The position numbers and the translations under genes were made by a program. Shown in pieces: positions 1-8,833 of a DNA stretch of 64,000 nucleotides; positions within the stretch are counted from its first letter, which is position 1, and every line of letters starts with the position of its first letter. Source of the stretch: Bradyrhizobium sp. BR 10289. GTDB lineage: Bacteria; Pseudomonadota; Alphaproteobacteria; Rhizobiales; Xanthobacteraceae. The stretch is taken from contig NZ_JACOFR010000004.1 of the NCBI RefSeq assembly GCF_019455385.1, positions 248,001 to 312,000 of the forward strand. Reading direction: 5' to 3'. The notes under the pieces are model-generated. The model did not search any database. It saw nothing but the letters and a program-made list of their open reading frames with translations, and was not told the DNA's origin.

Positions 1-1
1 G

Positions 2-2431
2 CTGTCGACCAACGAGGACGACCGCCTCAACGCGATCCGCTTGTTGCGCCTCTCGCCCGCGATCGCGGAGATCGCCGAGGTCGATGCCCAGGGCCGCGAG
101 CAGGTGCGCGTATCGCGCCGCATCGCGGACCGGATCGGCAGCAAGGCTGACCTCTCGGGCTCGCCCGCCTTTCGCGGCGCCAATGACAGCCGCGCCTATT
201 ACGGCCCGGTCTATTTCTTCGGTGACACCGAGCCGTTCATGACGCTGGCCGCGCGCGGCAACGGCCCTGCGCCGAATGTGTTGATCGCCGAGGTCAATCT
301 GCGCTTCATCTGGGACCTCGTCGCCGGCATCAGGGTCGGCAACACGGGCAAGGCCTATGTGGTCGACCGCATGGGCGTGCTGATCGCGCATCCCGATTTG
401 TGGCCCGCGCTGCAACGCAGCGATCTCTCCGCGCATGCGGACGTGCGCGCCGCGCTCGACGGCGTCGGGCCGCCCTCCGGCGGCCTTGTCAAGGAGGACC
501 TGTCCGGTCAGCGCGTGCTGTCGACCTATGCGACGGTGCCCTCGCTCGGCTGGCTGGTGTTCGTCGAGCTTCCGCTCAGCGAGGCTTATGCGCCGATCTA
601 TGCCTCGATCGGCCGCTCGACCTTTCTGCTGGTCATCCTGCTTGCCGGCGCGATTCTGGTGTCTCTCTTCCTCAGCCGGCGCATGACGGTGCCGATTCAG
701 ATGCTGACGCAAGGAGCGAAGCGGATCGGCAGCGGCGATCTCGGCCTGCGGCTCGCGATCAAGACCGGCGACGAGTTGGAAGCGCTCGGCGACCAGTTCA
801 ACCGGATGGCCGCGCATTTGCGCGACTCCTACGCGACGCTCGAACGCAAGGTTGTCGAGCGTACCTCCGAGCTCGAGAAGGCCCGTGACCACGCCCTCGC
901 CGAGCATGACGCCGCCGAACGCGCGCGTAGCATCGCCGTGCAGGCCAACGAGACCAAATCGCGCTTCCTTGCCGTCGTCAGCCACGAGCTGCGCACGCCG
1001 CTGAACGGCGTCATGGGCGTGCTGCAATTGCTCGACGACGGCAACCTCAGCGACGCCCAGCGCCGACACCTCGCCACGGCCGCAGCCTCAGGCGAAACGC
1101 TGATCGCGCTGGTCGACGCCATCCTGGAATATGCGCGACTGGAGGCCAGCACCGAAGCGCTGGAGACGAGGGACTTCCGCCTTGACCGGCTGATCGAGAC
1201 CGCCGCCGACCTGATGCGTCCGCAGGCCTTTGGCAAGGGCCTGACATTCGACCTCGCCTGCGAGGCGACGGCTGGCACCTCCGTGCACGGCGATCCCGTC
1301 CGGCTCAACCGTATCCTGCTCAACCTGATCGGCAACGCGATCAAGTTTACCCCGCGCGGCGGCATCGGCCTGACCGCGTCCGCCGAGCTATTCGACGATC
1401 ACGTCCTGCTGCATATCACCATTCGCGACACCGGCATCGGCATCGCGCCCGACATGCATGAGCGCATCTTCGAGGACTTTGTGCAGGCTGACGACAGCAT
1501 CGCGCGGCGGTTCGGCGGCACCGGCCTTGGCCTTGCCATCGCGCGGCGACTGACACGCCTGATGCACGGTGAGCTGACGGTGGCGAGCACACCGGGCGCG
1601 GGCAGCACGTTCACGCTTGAAGTGCCGCTTGGCCGGGGGCAGAGCGGTCTCGCGCAAGCCGCGATCGCGCCGCCATCGCGGCGGCTCGGCGTGCTGCTTG
1701 TCGACGACGATCCCGTCAATCGCGAGGTCGGCGAAGCTATTTTGAACCGGCTCGGCCACCGCCCCACCCTTGCCGGAAACGGCGCCTCTGCCGTCGCACT
1801 CGCCCGCGATCACGCCTTCGACGTCATCCTGATGGATCTCCACATGCCCGACATGGACGGCGTCGAAGCGGCCTCGCGCATCAGCAAGCTCGATCTGCCG
1901 AAGATGCCGCGCATCATCGCCGTGACCGCCGACGTGTCCGCCAGCGCCCGCGAGCGACTGGCCCGCGCCGGCATCGCCAAGATCGTCAGCAAGCCGATCC
2001 TCATCGGCGCCCTGCGCGAGGCGATCGAAGGCGCTCCGGACGAGCCGGCTGCAGCCCAACTTGCCGCGGGCGCGTTGATCGACCGGCATTTCCTCGACGA
2101 GCAGAAGGACCTGCTGGGCCCACCGCAGATAGCAAAGCTGCATCATCTGCTCCAGGAGACCAGCGACAGGCTGATCGCGGACATCGCGAACGCCGCGGCG
2201 ATCGGCGATCACAAGCAGCTCGTGCGATCCGCGCACCAGCTCGGCAGCGCGGCGAGCGCACTCGGCCTCGTCCGGCTGTTTGAGCGCTGTCGCGAGGTCG
2301 AGGTGGCGGCAGCCTCGACGTCCACATCCGAGTGCCAAAGTGCCGCGCGCGACCTCGCCGCGCTCCAAAAGGCCTCGATGAGCGCGCTGGACGACCTGCT
2401 ATCGCCTCTCGAGCAGCGCTCGGTCAATTAG
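2..2431 (+). CDS. Hybrid sensor histidine kinase (Cache-HAMP-HisKA-HATPase-REC-Hpt), 5' truncated
   Basis: The reading frame is already open at the window edge, so the N-terminus is missing. Visible order, counted from the TTG codon at 41: extracytoplasmic Cache-like sensor part (about 1-185), one membrane segment (about 192-212), HAMP, then a HisKA box SHELRTPLNG with the phospho-accepting His near residue 315, HATPase with N box (NLIGNAIKF) and glycine boxes DTGIGIAP and GGTGLGLAIA, a receiver domain with phospho-Asp in ILMDLHMPD (about 599), and a C-terminal Hpt domain with AHQLGSAASALG (His about 732). This is the architecture of a full internal phosphorelay. The partner regulator and the signal are not identifiable here; the orphan regulator at 13.3 kb is FixJ-like and too far away to assign. 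Confidence 0.93.
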   Translation: MSTNEDDRLNAIRLLRLSPAIAEIAEVDAQGREQVRVSRRIADRIGSKADLSGSPAFRGANDSRAYYGPVYFFGDTEPFMTLAARGNGPAPNVLIAEVNLRFIWDLVAGIRVGNTGKAYVVDRMGVLIAHPDLWPALQRSDLSAHADVRAALDGVGPPSGGLVKEDLSGQRVLSTYATVPSLGWLVFVELPLSEAYAPIYASIGRSTFLLVILLAGAILVSLFLSRRMTVPIQMLTQGAKRIGSGDLGLRLAIKTGDELEALGDQFNRMAAHLRDSYATLERKVVERTSELEKARDHALAEHDAAERARSIAVQANETKSRFLAVVSHELRTPLNGVMGVLQLLDDGNLSDAQRRHLATAAASGETLIALVDAILEYARLEASTEALETRDFRLDRLIETAADLMRPQAFGKGLTFDLACEATAGTSVHGDPVRLNRILLNLIGNAIKFTPRGGIGLTASAELFDDHVLLHITIRDTGIGIAPDMHERIFEDFVQADDSIARRFGGTGLGLAIARRLTRLMHGELTVASTPGAGSTFTLEVPLGRGQSGLAQAAIAPPSRRLGVLLVDDDPVNREVGEAILNRLGHRPTLAGNGASAVALARDHAFDVILMDLHMPDMDGVEAASRISKLDLPKMPRIIAVTADVSASARERLARAGIAKIVSKPILIGALREAIEGAPDEPAAAQLAAGALIDRHFLDEQKDLLGPPQIAKLHHLLQETSDRLIADIANAAAIGDHKQLVRSAHQLGSAASALGLVRLFERCREVEVAAASTSTSECQSAARDLAALQKASMSALDDLLSPLEQRSVN

Positions 2432-2456
2432 CCGCTACCGATTCGTGCAAGCATGG

Positions 2457-3347
2457 CTACTCCTCTCGCCCAAACCGCTCGACCAGAAAGTCGATGAACA
2501 GCCGCACCTTCACCGAAAGGTGGCGCGTCGGCGGATAGACTGCATAGAGTGCGAGCGGCGGTGCGGAATAATCGTCTAGCACCGTCCGCAGCGCGCCTTT
2601 CTTCAAGGCTTCAGCCGCGATGAACTCCGGCAGCAGCGCCAGCCCCCTGCCCTTGATCGCGACGTCGCGCAGCACCTCGGCATTGTTGACGCAGAGCGAC
2701 CAGGCCGGCTGGATCCAGTGGTCGCCGTCAGAGCCGGTGAGCTTCCACTGATTGCCGGTGAGAAGGAAGCCGTAGGTGAGCGACGTATGCCCGCGCAAAT
2801 CTTGCGGATGCTTTGGCACGCCGTGACGCGCGAGGTAATCAGGCGAAGCGCAGATCGTGCGCGGCACCGGCATGATTTTCCGCGCGATCAAGCTCGACGA
2901 TTCCAGCTCCGCGATCCGCAGCGTCACGTCAAAACCGTCCTGGACGGGATCGAGCAGATCGTCGCTGAGCACGATCTGGAGCTGAAGCTCCGGATATGCA
3001 TTCATGAAATCGGCGAGCACCGGCCCGAGCCGCATCGTGCCGAACGACATCGGCGCGTTGACCCGCAACAGGCCCCGCGGCGCGGACTGGGCCTGCGTCA
3101 CCGCCTGATCGGCGGCCTCGATCTCGGAGAGGATGACAACCGCGCGCTCGAAATAACGCTGGCCGTTCTCGGTCGGGCTTGCGTGGCGGGTGGTCCGGTT
3201 CAGCAGCTGGACGCCGAGGCTCTCCTCGAGGTCGGCGATGTATTTGCTGATCGCCGAGCGCGACAGCCGCAGCTGCCGCCCCGCCTCGGCAAAGCTGCCG
3301 CTTTCGACCACCTTCACGAAGGCCCGGAGGCTGGCGACCTTATCCAA
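2457..3347 (-). CDS. LysR-family transcriptional regulator
   Basis: 296 residues, the usual LysR length. The N-terminal winged HTH (about residues 1-60) reads MDKVASLRAFVKVVESGSFA and SRSAISKYIADLEESLGV; residues 90-290 are the periplasmic-binding-like effector domain. It lies divergently from the dioxygenase/hydrolase pair that starts at 3478, with 130 bases between, so it probably regulates that pair and itself. By analogy with QsrR/YodB-controlled mhq genes the inducer could be a quinone or phenolic, but that is inference because those regulators belong to other families. Confidence 0.93.
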   Translation of the reverse strand: MDKVASLRAFVKVVESGSFAEAGRQLRLSRSAISKYIADLEESLGVQLLNRTTRHASPTENGQRYFERAVVILSEIEAADQAVTQAQSAPRGLLRVNAPMSFGTMRLGPVLADFMNAYPELQLQIVLSDDLLDPVQDGFDVTLRIAELESSSLIARKIMPVPRTICASPDYLARHGVPKHPQDLRGHTSLTYGFLLTGNQWKLTGSDGDHWIQPAWSLCVNNAEVLRDVAIKGRGLALLPEFIAAEALKKGALRTVLDDYSAPPLALYAVYPPTRHLSVKVRLFIDFLVERFGREE

Positions 3348-3361
3348 GGCCCGGCCCGCCC

Positions 3362-3417
3362 GATTGTTTCCAAATCGTAGACATAGCCGTCATATTTACA
3401 TGGATTGTATCCAATCC
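3362..3417. promoter_or_regulatory. Probable LysR operator: two similar palindromic sites
   Basis: In the divergent promoter region an exact inverted repeat GGATTG-TATC-CAATCC lies at 3402-3417, and a near-copy GATTG-TTTC-CAAATC lies at 3362-3376. Both are AT-rich interrupted dyads of the T-N11-A style bound by LysR proteins. The two centres are about 40 bases apart, near four helical turns, as expected for a tetrameric LysR protein. Confidence 0.55.
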
Positions 3418-3477
3418 AAAGCGGAATGATATTTCCGGCCAGAGCAAGACCGCTCCCCGATTTCCAGGAGGACGACA

Positions 3478-4416
3478 ATGTCTGGACTGCACCATGTCAC
3501 CGCGATCGCCGGCGACCCCATCCGCAATTTCGGCTTCTACACCCGTGATCTCGGACTGCGCTTCGTCAAGAAGACGGTCAATTTCGACGATCCCGGCACC
3601 TATCACTTCTACTACGGCGACGAGACCGGCCGCCCCGGCACTATCCTGACCTTCTTCCCGTGGGCCGGCGTGTCCCCCGGCCGCCGCGGCGTCGGCGAGA
3701 CCCATCAGACTGCCTTCCGCGTGCCGCAACGCTCGCTCGGCTATTGGACGCAGCGCTTCATCGAGAAGGGCATCGCCTATGAGGCGCTCGAGAAGCGCTT
3801 TGGCGAATCCGTACTGCCGTTCACCGATCCTGACGGCATGGCACTCGCGCTGATCGGCATTCCCGGCGCCGAGAACGAGCCCGGCTGGAGCAATGGCGAC
3901 GTGCCGGCCGAGCATGCGATCCGCGGCTTCCACGGCGCGACCTTGCTGCTCGACAGCGCGGCGAAGACGGCCGCCGTGCTCACCGACGTGTTCGGCTTCA
4001 AGGAGACCGGCCGCGAAGGTTCGGTGATCCGCTTCAAGGCGTCGGGCGATACAGAAGGCAGCGTCGTCGACATTTACGAGGCCAAGGGTTTTCTGCGCGG
4101 ACATCAGGGCGGCGGCTCGGTGCATCACATAGCTTTCCGCGCGGCCGATGACGCCGAGCAGGGCGTAATGGCACAGAAGCTCGTCAGCAATCATGGCCTG
4201 CGCCCGACCGAGCAGCGGGATCGCAACTACTTCCGCTCGATCTACTTCCGCGAGCCGGGCGGCGTGTTGTTCGAGATCGCGACCGACATCCCCGGCTTCG
4301 CCGTCGACGAGCCCGTCGCGACGCTGGGGCGTGACCTGAAGCTGCCAAGCTTCCTCGAACCGCACCGCAAGCAGATCGAGGACGTGCTGCCGAACCTGGA
4401 AGAGACCGCATCATGA
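3478..4416 (+). CDS. Ring-cleaving dioxygenase of the vicinal oxygen chelate (glyoxalase) fold
   Basis: 312 residues with two VOC modules. The likely metal ligands fit the 2-His-1-carboxylate pattern: MSGLHHVTAIAGDP at the N-terminus, GGSVHHIAFRA in the second half, and the Glu in PGGVLFEIATD near residue 270. Length and motifs match the MhqA/MhqO/LinE-like hydroquinone dioxygenase group that opens (substituted) hydroquinones in the cytoplasm. A purine-rich AGGAGG ribosome binding site precedes the ATG. The last four bases overlap the next gene (ATGA), so the two are translationally coupled. Confidence 0.88.
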   Translation: MSGLHHVTAIAGDPIRNFGFYTRDLGLRFVKKTVNFDDPGTYHFYYGDETGRPGTILTFFPWAGVSPGRRGVGETHQTAFRVPQRSLGYWTQRFIEKGIAYEALEKRFGESVLPFTDPDGMALALIGIPGAENEPGWSNGDVPAEHAIRGFHGATLLLDSAAKTAAVLTDVFGFKETGREGSVIRFKASGDTEGSVVDIYEAKGFLRGHQGGGSVHHIAFRAADDAEQGVMAQKLVSNHGLRPTEQRDRNYFRSIYFREPGGVLFEIATDIPGFAVDEPVATLGRDLKLPSFLEPHRKQIEDVLPNLEETAS

Positions 4417-5048
4417 CCGACTTCATCCATCGTTTCGAGCCCGCGACCAGCGCGGGCTCGCCCCCACTGCTGCTGCTGCACGGCACCGGCGGCGACGAGA
4501 ACGACCTGCTCGGGCTGGGCAAGATGATCTCGCCGGGCTCTGCCCTGCTCTCGCCACGCGGCCGCGTGCTCGAGCACGGCATGCCGCGCTTCTTCCGCCG
4601 TCTTGCGGAAGGCGTGTTCGACGAGGACGACGTACGCAAGCGCGCGCTCGAACTCGGCGACTTCATCGCGGATGCGCGCAAGCGCTACGGCGTCGCCGCC
4701 CCGGTCGCGGTCGGCTTTTCCAACGGCGCCAACATCGCTGCCGCGCTGTTGCTGCTGAAACCGGATGTGCTGGCAGGCGCGATCCTGCTGCGCGCGATGG
4801 TGCCGTTGTCGGATCCGCCCAGGGCTGATCTTGTAAAGCCGACGCTCGCGGGCAAGCCGGTGTTGTTGCTGTCCGGACAGGCTGATCCAATCGTGCCGGC
4901 AAGCAATTCGGCGCGGCTCGCAGCACTGCTCTCCGAAGCTGGCGCGCTGGTCGAGCACAAGATCCTGCCGGCGGGCCATCAATTGTCGCAAGCCGACGTG
5001 ACGCTCGCCCGCAAATGGATTGGTGCCATCGCCGCCGAAGCGGCCTGA
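4413..5048 (+). CDS. Alpha/beta hydrolase (phospholipase/carboxylesterase, MhqD-like)
   Basis: 211 residues, typical of the small carboxylesterase group. Visible are the oxyanion-side motif LLLHGTGGDENDLL, the nucleophile elbow GFSNGAN (Ser), the acid region GQADPIVP (Asp) and GHQLSQAD (His). Starts inside the stop of the dioxygenase gene. In Bacillus mhq operons an MhqD hydrolase accompanies the MhqO dioxygenase in quinone detoxification; the same pairing here suggests the same role, though the true ester substrate is unknown. Confidence 0.87.
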   Translation: MTDFIHRFEPATSAGSPPLLLLHGTGGDENDLLGLGKMISPGSALLSPRGRVLEHGMPRFFRRLAEGVFDEDDVRKRALELGDFIADARKRYGVAAPVAVGFSNGANIAAALLLLKPDVLAGAILLRAMVPLSDPPRADLVKPTLAGKPVLLLSGQADPIVPASNSARLAALLSEAGALVEHKILPAGHQLSQADVTLARKWIGAIAAEAA

Positions 5049-5177
5049 TCCCAAGGCGCGGCGCACCGCCTGCAGGCGCGCCGCGTCCACACATCAACAA
5101 GCGACCTTCCGCCGCAGCTGCGCAATCGGGCACCACCCTGCCGGAAATTTCCGCTTGCCCGTTCCGGCGTCAGGCCT

Positions 5178-5209
5178 AAAATTTGGGACAAGGTTCCGAA
5201 ATTTGGAAC
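5178..5209. promoter_or_regulatory. Probable IclR operator
   Basis: A perfect interrupted palindrome GTTCC-GAAATTT-GGAAC lies at 5193-5209, just before the IclR-type gene. A second, half-similar element AAAATTTGGGAC lies at 5179-5190. IclR-family operators are commonly short dyads with an AT core of this kind, so autoregulation of the operon is likely. Confidence 0.5.
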
Positions 5210-5227
5210 TCACGTGGACCTGCCTGA

Positions 5228-6010
5228 ATGAGCGCCCTTACCAACGCGATCGAGATTCTCCGCTGCTTCTCCAGCGGGCGGCCGGATTTGTCGTTTGCGG
5301 ACGTGATGGCTTTGACGGGCAAGCCGAAGAGCTCGACCTCGCGGCTTCTGCGCTCGCTGCGCGATTGCGGCCTGCTCGAGCAGGACCCGCATACCCGCCG
5401 CTACCGGCCAGGCCTGCTCACCTTCGAGCTCGGCCGGCTGCACCGCGCCCATGACGATCTCATCAGCACGGCCGAGCGCGAATTGCGCGAGGTCTGCGCC
5501 CGCACCGGCCATACCGGCTACATCGCCGTGCTCGACGGTTTCGAGCAGGTCGTGCTGAGAATCGTGCCGGGCTCGAATCCGCTTCGCGTCGTCAATCCGC
5601 CTGGACAACGCACGCCGGCGCTCGCGACCTCGAACGGCCGCGCCATGCTGGCCCGCCTTTCCGACGAGGACATCCGCGCGCGGGTGCCCGTGACCTATCC
5701 AAAGCTGCCGCGCAACTCGCCGCAAAACTTCAAGCAGCTGATGCTGCGTCTGAATGAGATTCGCGACACCGGCCTGTCGGAAGCAGCCGACGAATCGATC
5801 GAAGGCGTGGGTTCGCAGGGCTTTGCGCTGAAGAGCGGCGAGACCGGCGAGATGGTCGGGATCGCGGTGTCCTATTCGGTGCAGGCCACCACCGCCGCCG
5901 AGCGCGCCAATGTCCGCCGCGAGCTGGCCGCGATGGCCACGAAATTGCGACGACTGACCGGCGATCCGCTCGATCAGGACGCCGCGCGCATCCGGACGGG
6001 GACGCGATGA
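5228..6010 (+). CDS. IclR-family transcriptional regulator
   Basis: 260 residues. The N-terminal HTH (about 5-65) contains LSFADVMALTGKPKSSTSR followed by a wing, and the C-terminal two thirds resemble the IclR effector-binding domain (ELREVCARTGHTGYIAVLDG, then SNGRAMLARL). First gene of a tight operon: its stop overlaps the start of the first permease by 4 bases. It probably senses the substrate imported by the transporter or a product of the hydantoinase-like enzymes. Confidence 0.93.
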   Translation: MSALTNAIEILRCFSSGRPDLSFADVMALTGKPKSSTSRLLRSLRDCGLLEQDPHTRRYRPGLLTFELGRLHRAHDDLISTAERELREVCARTGHTGYIAVLDGFEQVVLRIVPGSNPLRVVNPPGQRTPALATSNGRAMLARLSDEDIRARVPVTYPKLPRNSPQNFKQLMLRLNEIRDTGLSEAADESIEGVGSQGFALKSGETGEMVGIAVSYSVQATTAAERANVRRELAAMATKLRRLTGDPLDQDAARIRTGTR

Positions 6011-6882
6011 GCACGGCGGCTAGCCAGCGTCCCAACGGCCTTGCGCTCTTCATCCTGCCGAGCGCGCTGTTGTTCGCCCTGTTCTTCTTCCTGCCGATCG
6101 GGTTGATGGCGGTGATGAGCGTGCTGACCGGCAATCCCGTGGTGATGCCGAAGGTCGCCTTCACCATGCGTCACTACGTCCGTATGATCGACGATCCGTT
6201 TTATCTCGAGGTGATCTGGACCACGATCCGGATCGGGCTCGTGACCACGCTGGTCGCGCTCGCCATCGGCTATCCGCTGGCGCACTGGATGGCGCGCATC
6301 AAGAGCCGAACCGGACACGCGTTGCTGCTGATGGCGGTGCTGGCGCCGATGCTGACAGGCATCGTGGTGCGCACCTTCGCCTGGATGACGCTGCTATCCG
6401 ACAAGGGCGTGGTCAACCAGACGCTGATGTCGCTCGGCCTCATCTCCCAGCCGCTGAAGCTGATGTACACCGAGACCGGCATCGTGGTCGGCCTCGTCCA
6501 CATCTACGTTCCCTTCATGGTGCTGACGCTGACAGGCGTGATCGGCCGCATCGACGAGCGGCTGGAGCAGGCTGCGGAAAATCTCGGCGCCAGCCCCTTC
6601 CGCGCGTTCATCGAGGTAACGCTGCCGCTCAGCCTGCCCGGCATCCTCGCCGGCTCGCTGCTCGTGTTCGCGCTCGCGATCAGCGCCTATGTCACGCCGA
6701 TCCTGCTCGGCGGCTTCCAGATTATGACGCTGCCGATTTTGATCTATCAGCAGATCTCCGCGAACTTCAACGTCGGCTTCGCCGCCGCGCTCGGCATCGT
6801 GCTGCTGATCATCTCGCTCATACTCGTCATCGCCTATAACCGCGCGCTTGGCCTCGTCTCAGGCCAACGTGAATTGCAGTGA
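6007..6882 (+). CDS. ABC transporter permease (PotB-like)
   Basis: 291 residues with about six membrane segments, the first at FILPSALLFALFFFLPIGL. The EAA loop reads EQAAENLGASPFRAFIEVTLPL (about 190-210), which binds the ATPase. It belongs to the spermidine/putrescine type of BPD permeases. It overlaps both neighbours by 4 bases (ATGA and GTGA) and forms the inner-membrane channel with the next gene. Confidence 0.92.
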   Translation: MSTAASQRPNGLALFILPSALLFALFFFLPIGLMAVMSVLTGNPVVMPKVAFTMRHYVRMIDDPFYLEVIWTTIRIGLVTTLVALAIGYPLAHWMARIKSRTGHALLLMAVLAPMLTGIVVRTFAWMTLLSDKGVVNQTLMSLGLISQPLKLMYTETGIVVGLVHIYVPFMVLTLTGVIGRIDERLEQAAENLGASPFRAFIEVTLPLSLPGILAGSLLVFALAISAYVTPILLGGFQIMTLPILIYQQISANFNVGFAAALGIVLLIISLILVIAYNRALGLVSGQRELQ

Positions 6883-7751
6883 GGCCGGCGATGCAGACGA
6901 CGGCCTCCTCCTCGCTCCCCGCGGCACAACAGACGGCGTCTGTGCGTATACCGAGGCCCACCCGGCCTTACGGCCGCACCCTCTATCTCGCCGCCAACAT
7001 CGCCATCCTGGTGTTTCTGCTGGCGCCGATCGCGATCGTCGTCGTGTTCGCGCTGAACCCGACGCCGTTCATCCAGTTTCCGCCGGTCGGCGTGTCGCTA
7101 CGCTGGTTCGAGAAGTTCTTTGCCTCGCGCGACTTCATGCATGCGCTGTGGTTCAGCCTCGAGGTCGCGGTTCTCACCACCTTGTCCGCGACGATCCTCG
7201 GCGCCTCCGCCGCGCTGGCATTGGCGCGCGGCAACCTGCCGGGCACGCGGCTGATCGTCGCGACCATGCTCTCGCCGCTGATGCTGCCCGCGATCCTGAC
7301 TGGCCTTGCTCTGTTCCAGACCTATGTATTGCTCGACGTGGGACGGCCGACCTGGGGCCTCGTCGCCGGCCACACGCTGGTGACGCTGCCTTATGTCGTG
7401 CGCACCACACTCGCCGTGCTGCACAATTTCGACACGCGCCTGGAGGAGGCGGCGCAGAATCTCGGCGCTAGCCCCTTGCGCATCTTCTTCGAGGTGACGC
7501 TGCCGCTGATCAAGCCGGGCGTGCTGGCGGGGGCGATCTTCGCCTTCATCGTCTCGTTCGACCAGTTTCCGGTGTCGCTGTTCCTTGTCTCTCCCGGCAA
7601 CGAAACGCTGCCGGTCACCTTGTTCAATTATCTCAAGTTCGATCTGGACGGCACCATCGGCGCCGCCTCCGTCGTCTCGATCGTGCTCGCCTTTGTCGTC
7701 GTCATCGGGCTCGACCGCACAGTCGGCCTGCGCTCCTACGTCAAATTGTAA
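6879..7751 (+). CDS. ABC transporter permease (PotC-like)
   Basis: 290 residues if it starts at the GTG at 6879 that overlaps the previous stop; an in-frame ATG at 6891 is a good alternative. About six membrane segments (first NIAILVFLLAPIAIVVVF) and an EAA loop EEAAQNLGASPLRIFFEVTLPL. It is the second half of the permease heterodimer. Confidence 0.92.
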   Translation: MRPAMQTTASSSLPAAQQTASVRIPRPTRPYGRTLYLAANIAILVFLLAPIAIVVVFALNPTPFIQFPPVGVSLRWFEKFFASRDFMHALWFSLEVAVLTTLSATILGASAALALARGNLPGTRLIVATMLSPLMLPAILTGLALFQTYVLLDVGRPTWGLVAGHTLVTLPYVVRTTLAVLHNFDTRLEEAAQNLGASPLRIFFEVTLPLIKPGVLAGAIFAFIVSFDQFPVSLFLVSPGNETLPVTLFNYLKFDLDGTIGAASVVSIVLAFVVVIGLDRTVGLRSYVKL

Positions 7752-7774
7752 CGCACACCCGAAGGATTCGAGAC

Positions 7775-8833
7775 ATGATGAAAGCTATGGGACCGCTCAG
7801 CCGCCGCCGCTTTCTGACCGCGAGCGCCTCGCTCGGCATCGGCACGATTGCCGCGCCCTATGTCGCGCGCGCCGACGATCCGACATTGCGCATCACCGGT
7901 TGGGGCGGCAAGTGGGGCGACATCATGAAGGCCGAGATCGGTCCCGCCTTCGAGAGCGAGTTCAAGTGCAAGCTCCAGACCGACTCCGCCTTCCCTTACT
8001 TGCCAAAGCTGCAGGCGAGTTCGCGCTCGGCGCCGATCTACGACGTGCTGCACACCAATTCCAATGAGCAATGGGCCGCCGCCGAGATGGGTCTGGTCGA
8101 ACCGAAGATCGATCCAAAACTCGTGCCGAACCTCGCCGACGTCTATCCCTACGCCATTAGCGACAAGATCGTCGGCGTTTCGATCTTCACCAGCGCCATT
8201 GGCCTCGGCATGCGTACCGACAAGGGCTATGGCGGCGTCACCTCCTGGAAGGAGCTGTGGGACGCGAAGTACAACGGCGTCCGCGGCGGCTATGTCATCC
8301 CGGTCAACAGCCTCGGCCAGGCCTTCCTGATGATGTGCGGCACGCTGTTCGGCAAGGGCCAGACTGATCTCGATGCGGCTTATGCGGCACTTGAGAAGCT
8401 GAAGCCGATCAAGATCGTCGACTTCACCGGCGCGATGGAGAAGATGCTGCTGTCAGGCGAAGTCGGCCTTTGCGTCATCCACGATTCCGGCATCTACCGC
8501 TATGACGGCCAGAACCAGCCGACCGATTTCGTATCGCCGAGCGAAGGCGTGCTGTCGCTGGAGCAGGTTTTGACCATCACGCCCGGCAGCAAGATGAAGG
8601 AGCTCGCCAACGCCTATGTCAACTACATGCTCCGCCCCGAGGTGCAGAAGCGCCTCGCCGAGACCGTGTGGTACTCACCGGCCAACAAGAAGGTCAAGCT
8701 CGACGCCAAGTACGACGCCAAGCTGCTCACCACGCCGGAGAAGGTCTCGAAGCTGATCCAGGTCGACTGGAAGTGGTACAACGAGCGCAAGGACGAGATC
8801 GACCAGCGCGTCAACCGGATCTTCCGCGCATGA
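7775..8833 (+). CDS. Extracellular substrate-binding protein of a PotD-like ABC transporter, Tat exported
   Basis: 352 residues. The N-terminus SRRRFLTASASLGIGT followed by APYVARA is a twin-arginine signal with an AxA cleavage site. The mature part has the spermidine/putrescine-binding protein fold (ITGWGGKWGDIMKAEIGPAF; VNYMLRPEVQKRLAE near the C-terminus). Being Tat-dependent, it probably folds before export. The ligand is not readable from sequence; PotD-like proteins of soil bacteria often bind compounds other than polyamines. Confidence 0.9.
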   Translation: MMKAMGPLSRRRFLTASASLGIGTIAAPYVARADDPTLRITGWGGKWGDIMKAEIGPAFESEFKCKLQTDSAFPYLPKLQASSRSAPIYDVLHTNSNEQWAAAEMGLVEPKIDPKLVPNLADVYPYAISDKIVGVSIFTSAIGLGMRTDKGYGGVTSWKELWDAKYNGVRGGYVIPVNSLGQAFLMMCGTLFGKGQTDLDAAYAALEKLKPIKIVDFTGAMEKMLLSGEVGLCVIHDSGIYRYDGQNQPTDFVSPSEGVLSLEQVLTITPGSKMKELANAYVNYMLRPEVQKRLAETVWYSPANKKVKLDAKYDAKLLTTPEKVSKLIQVDWKWYNERKDEIDQRVNRIFRA

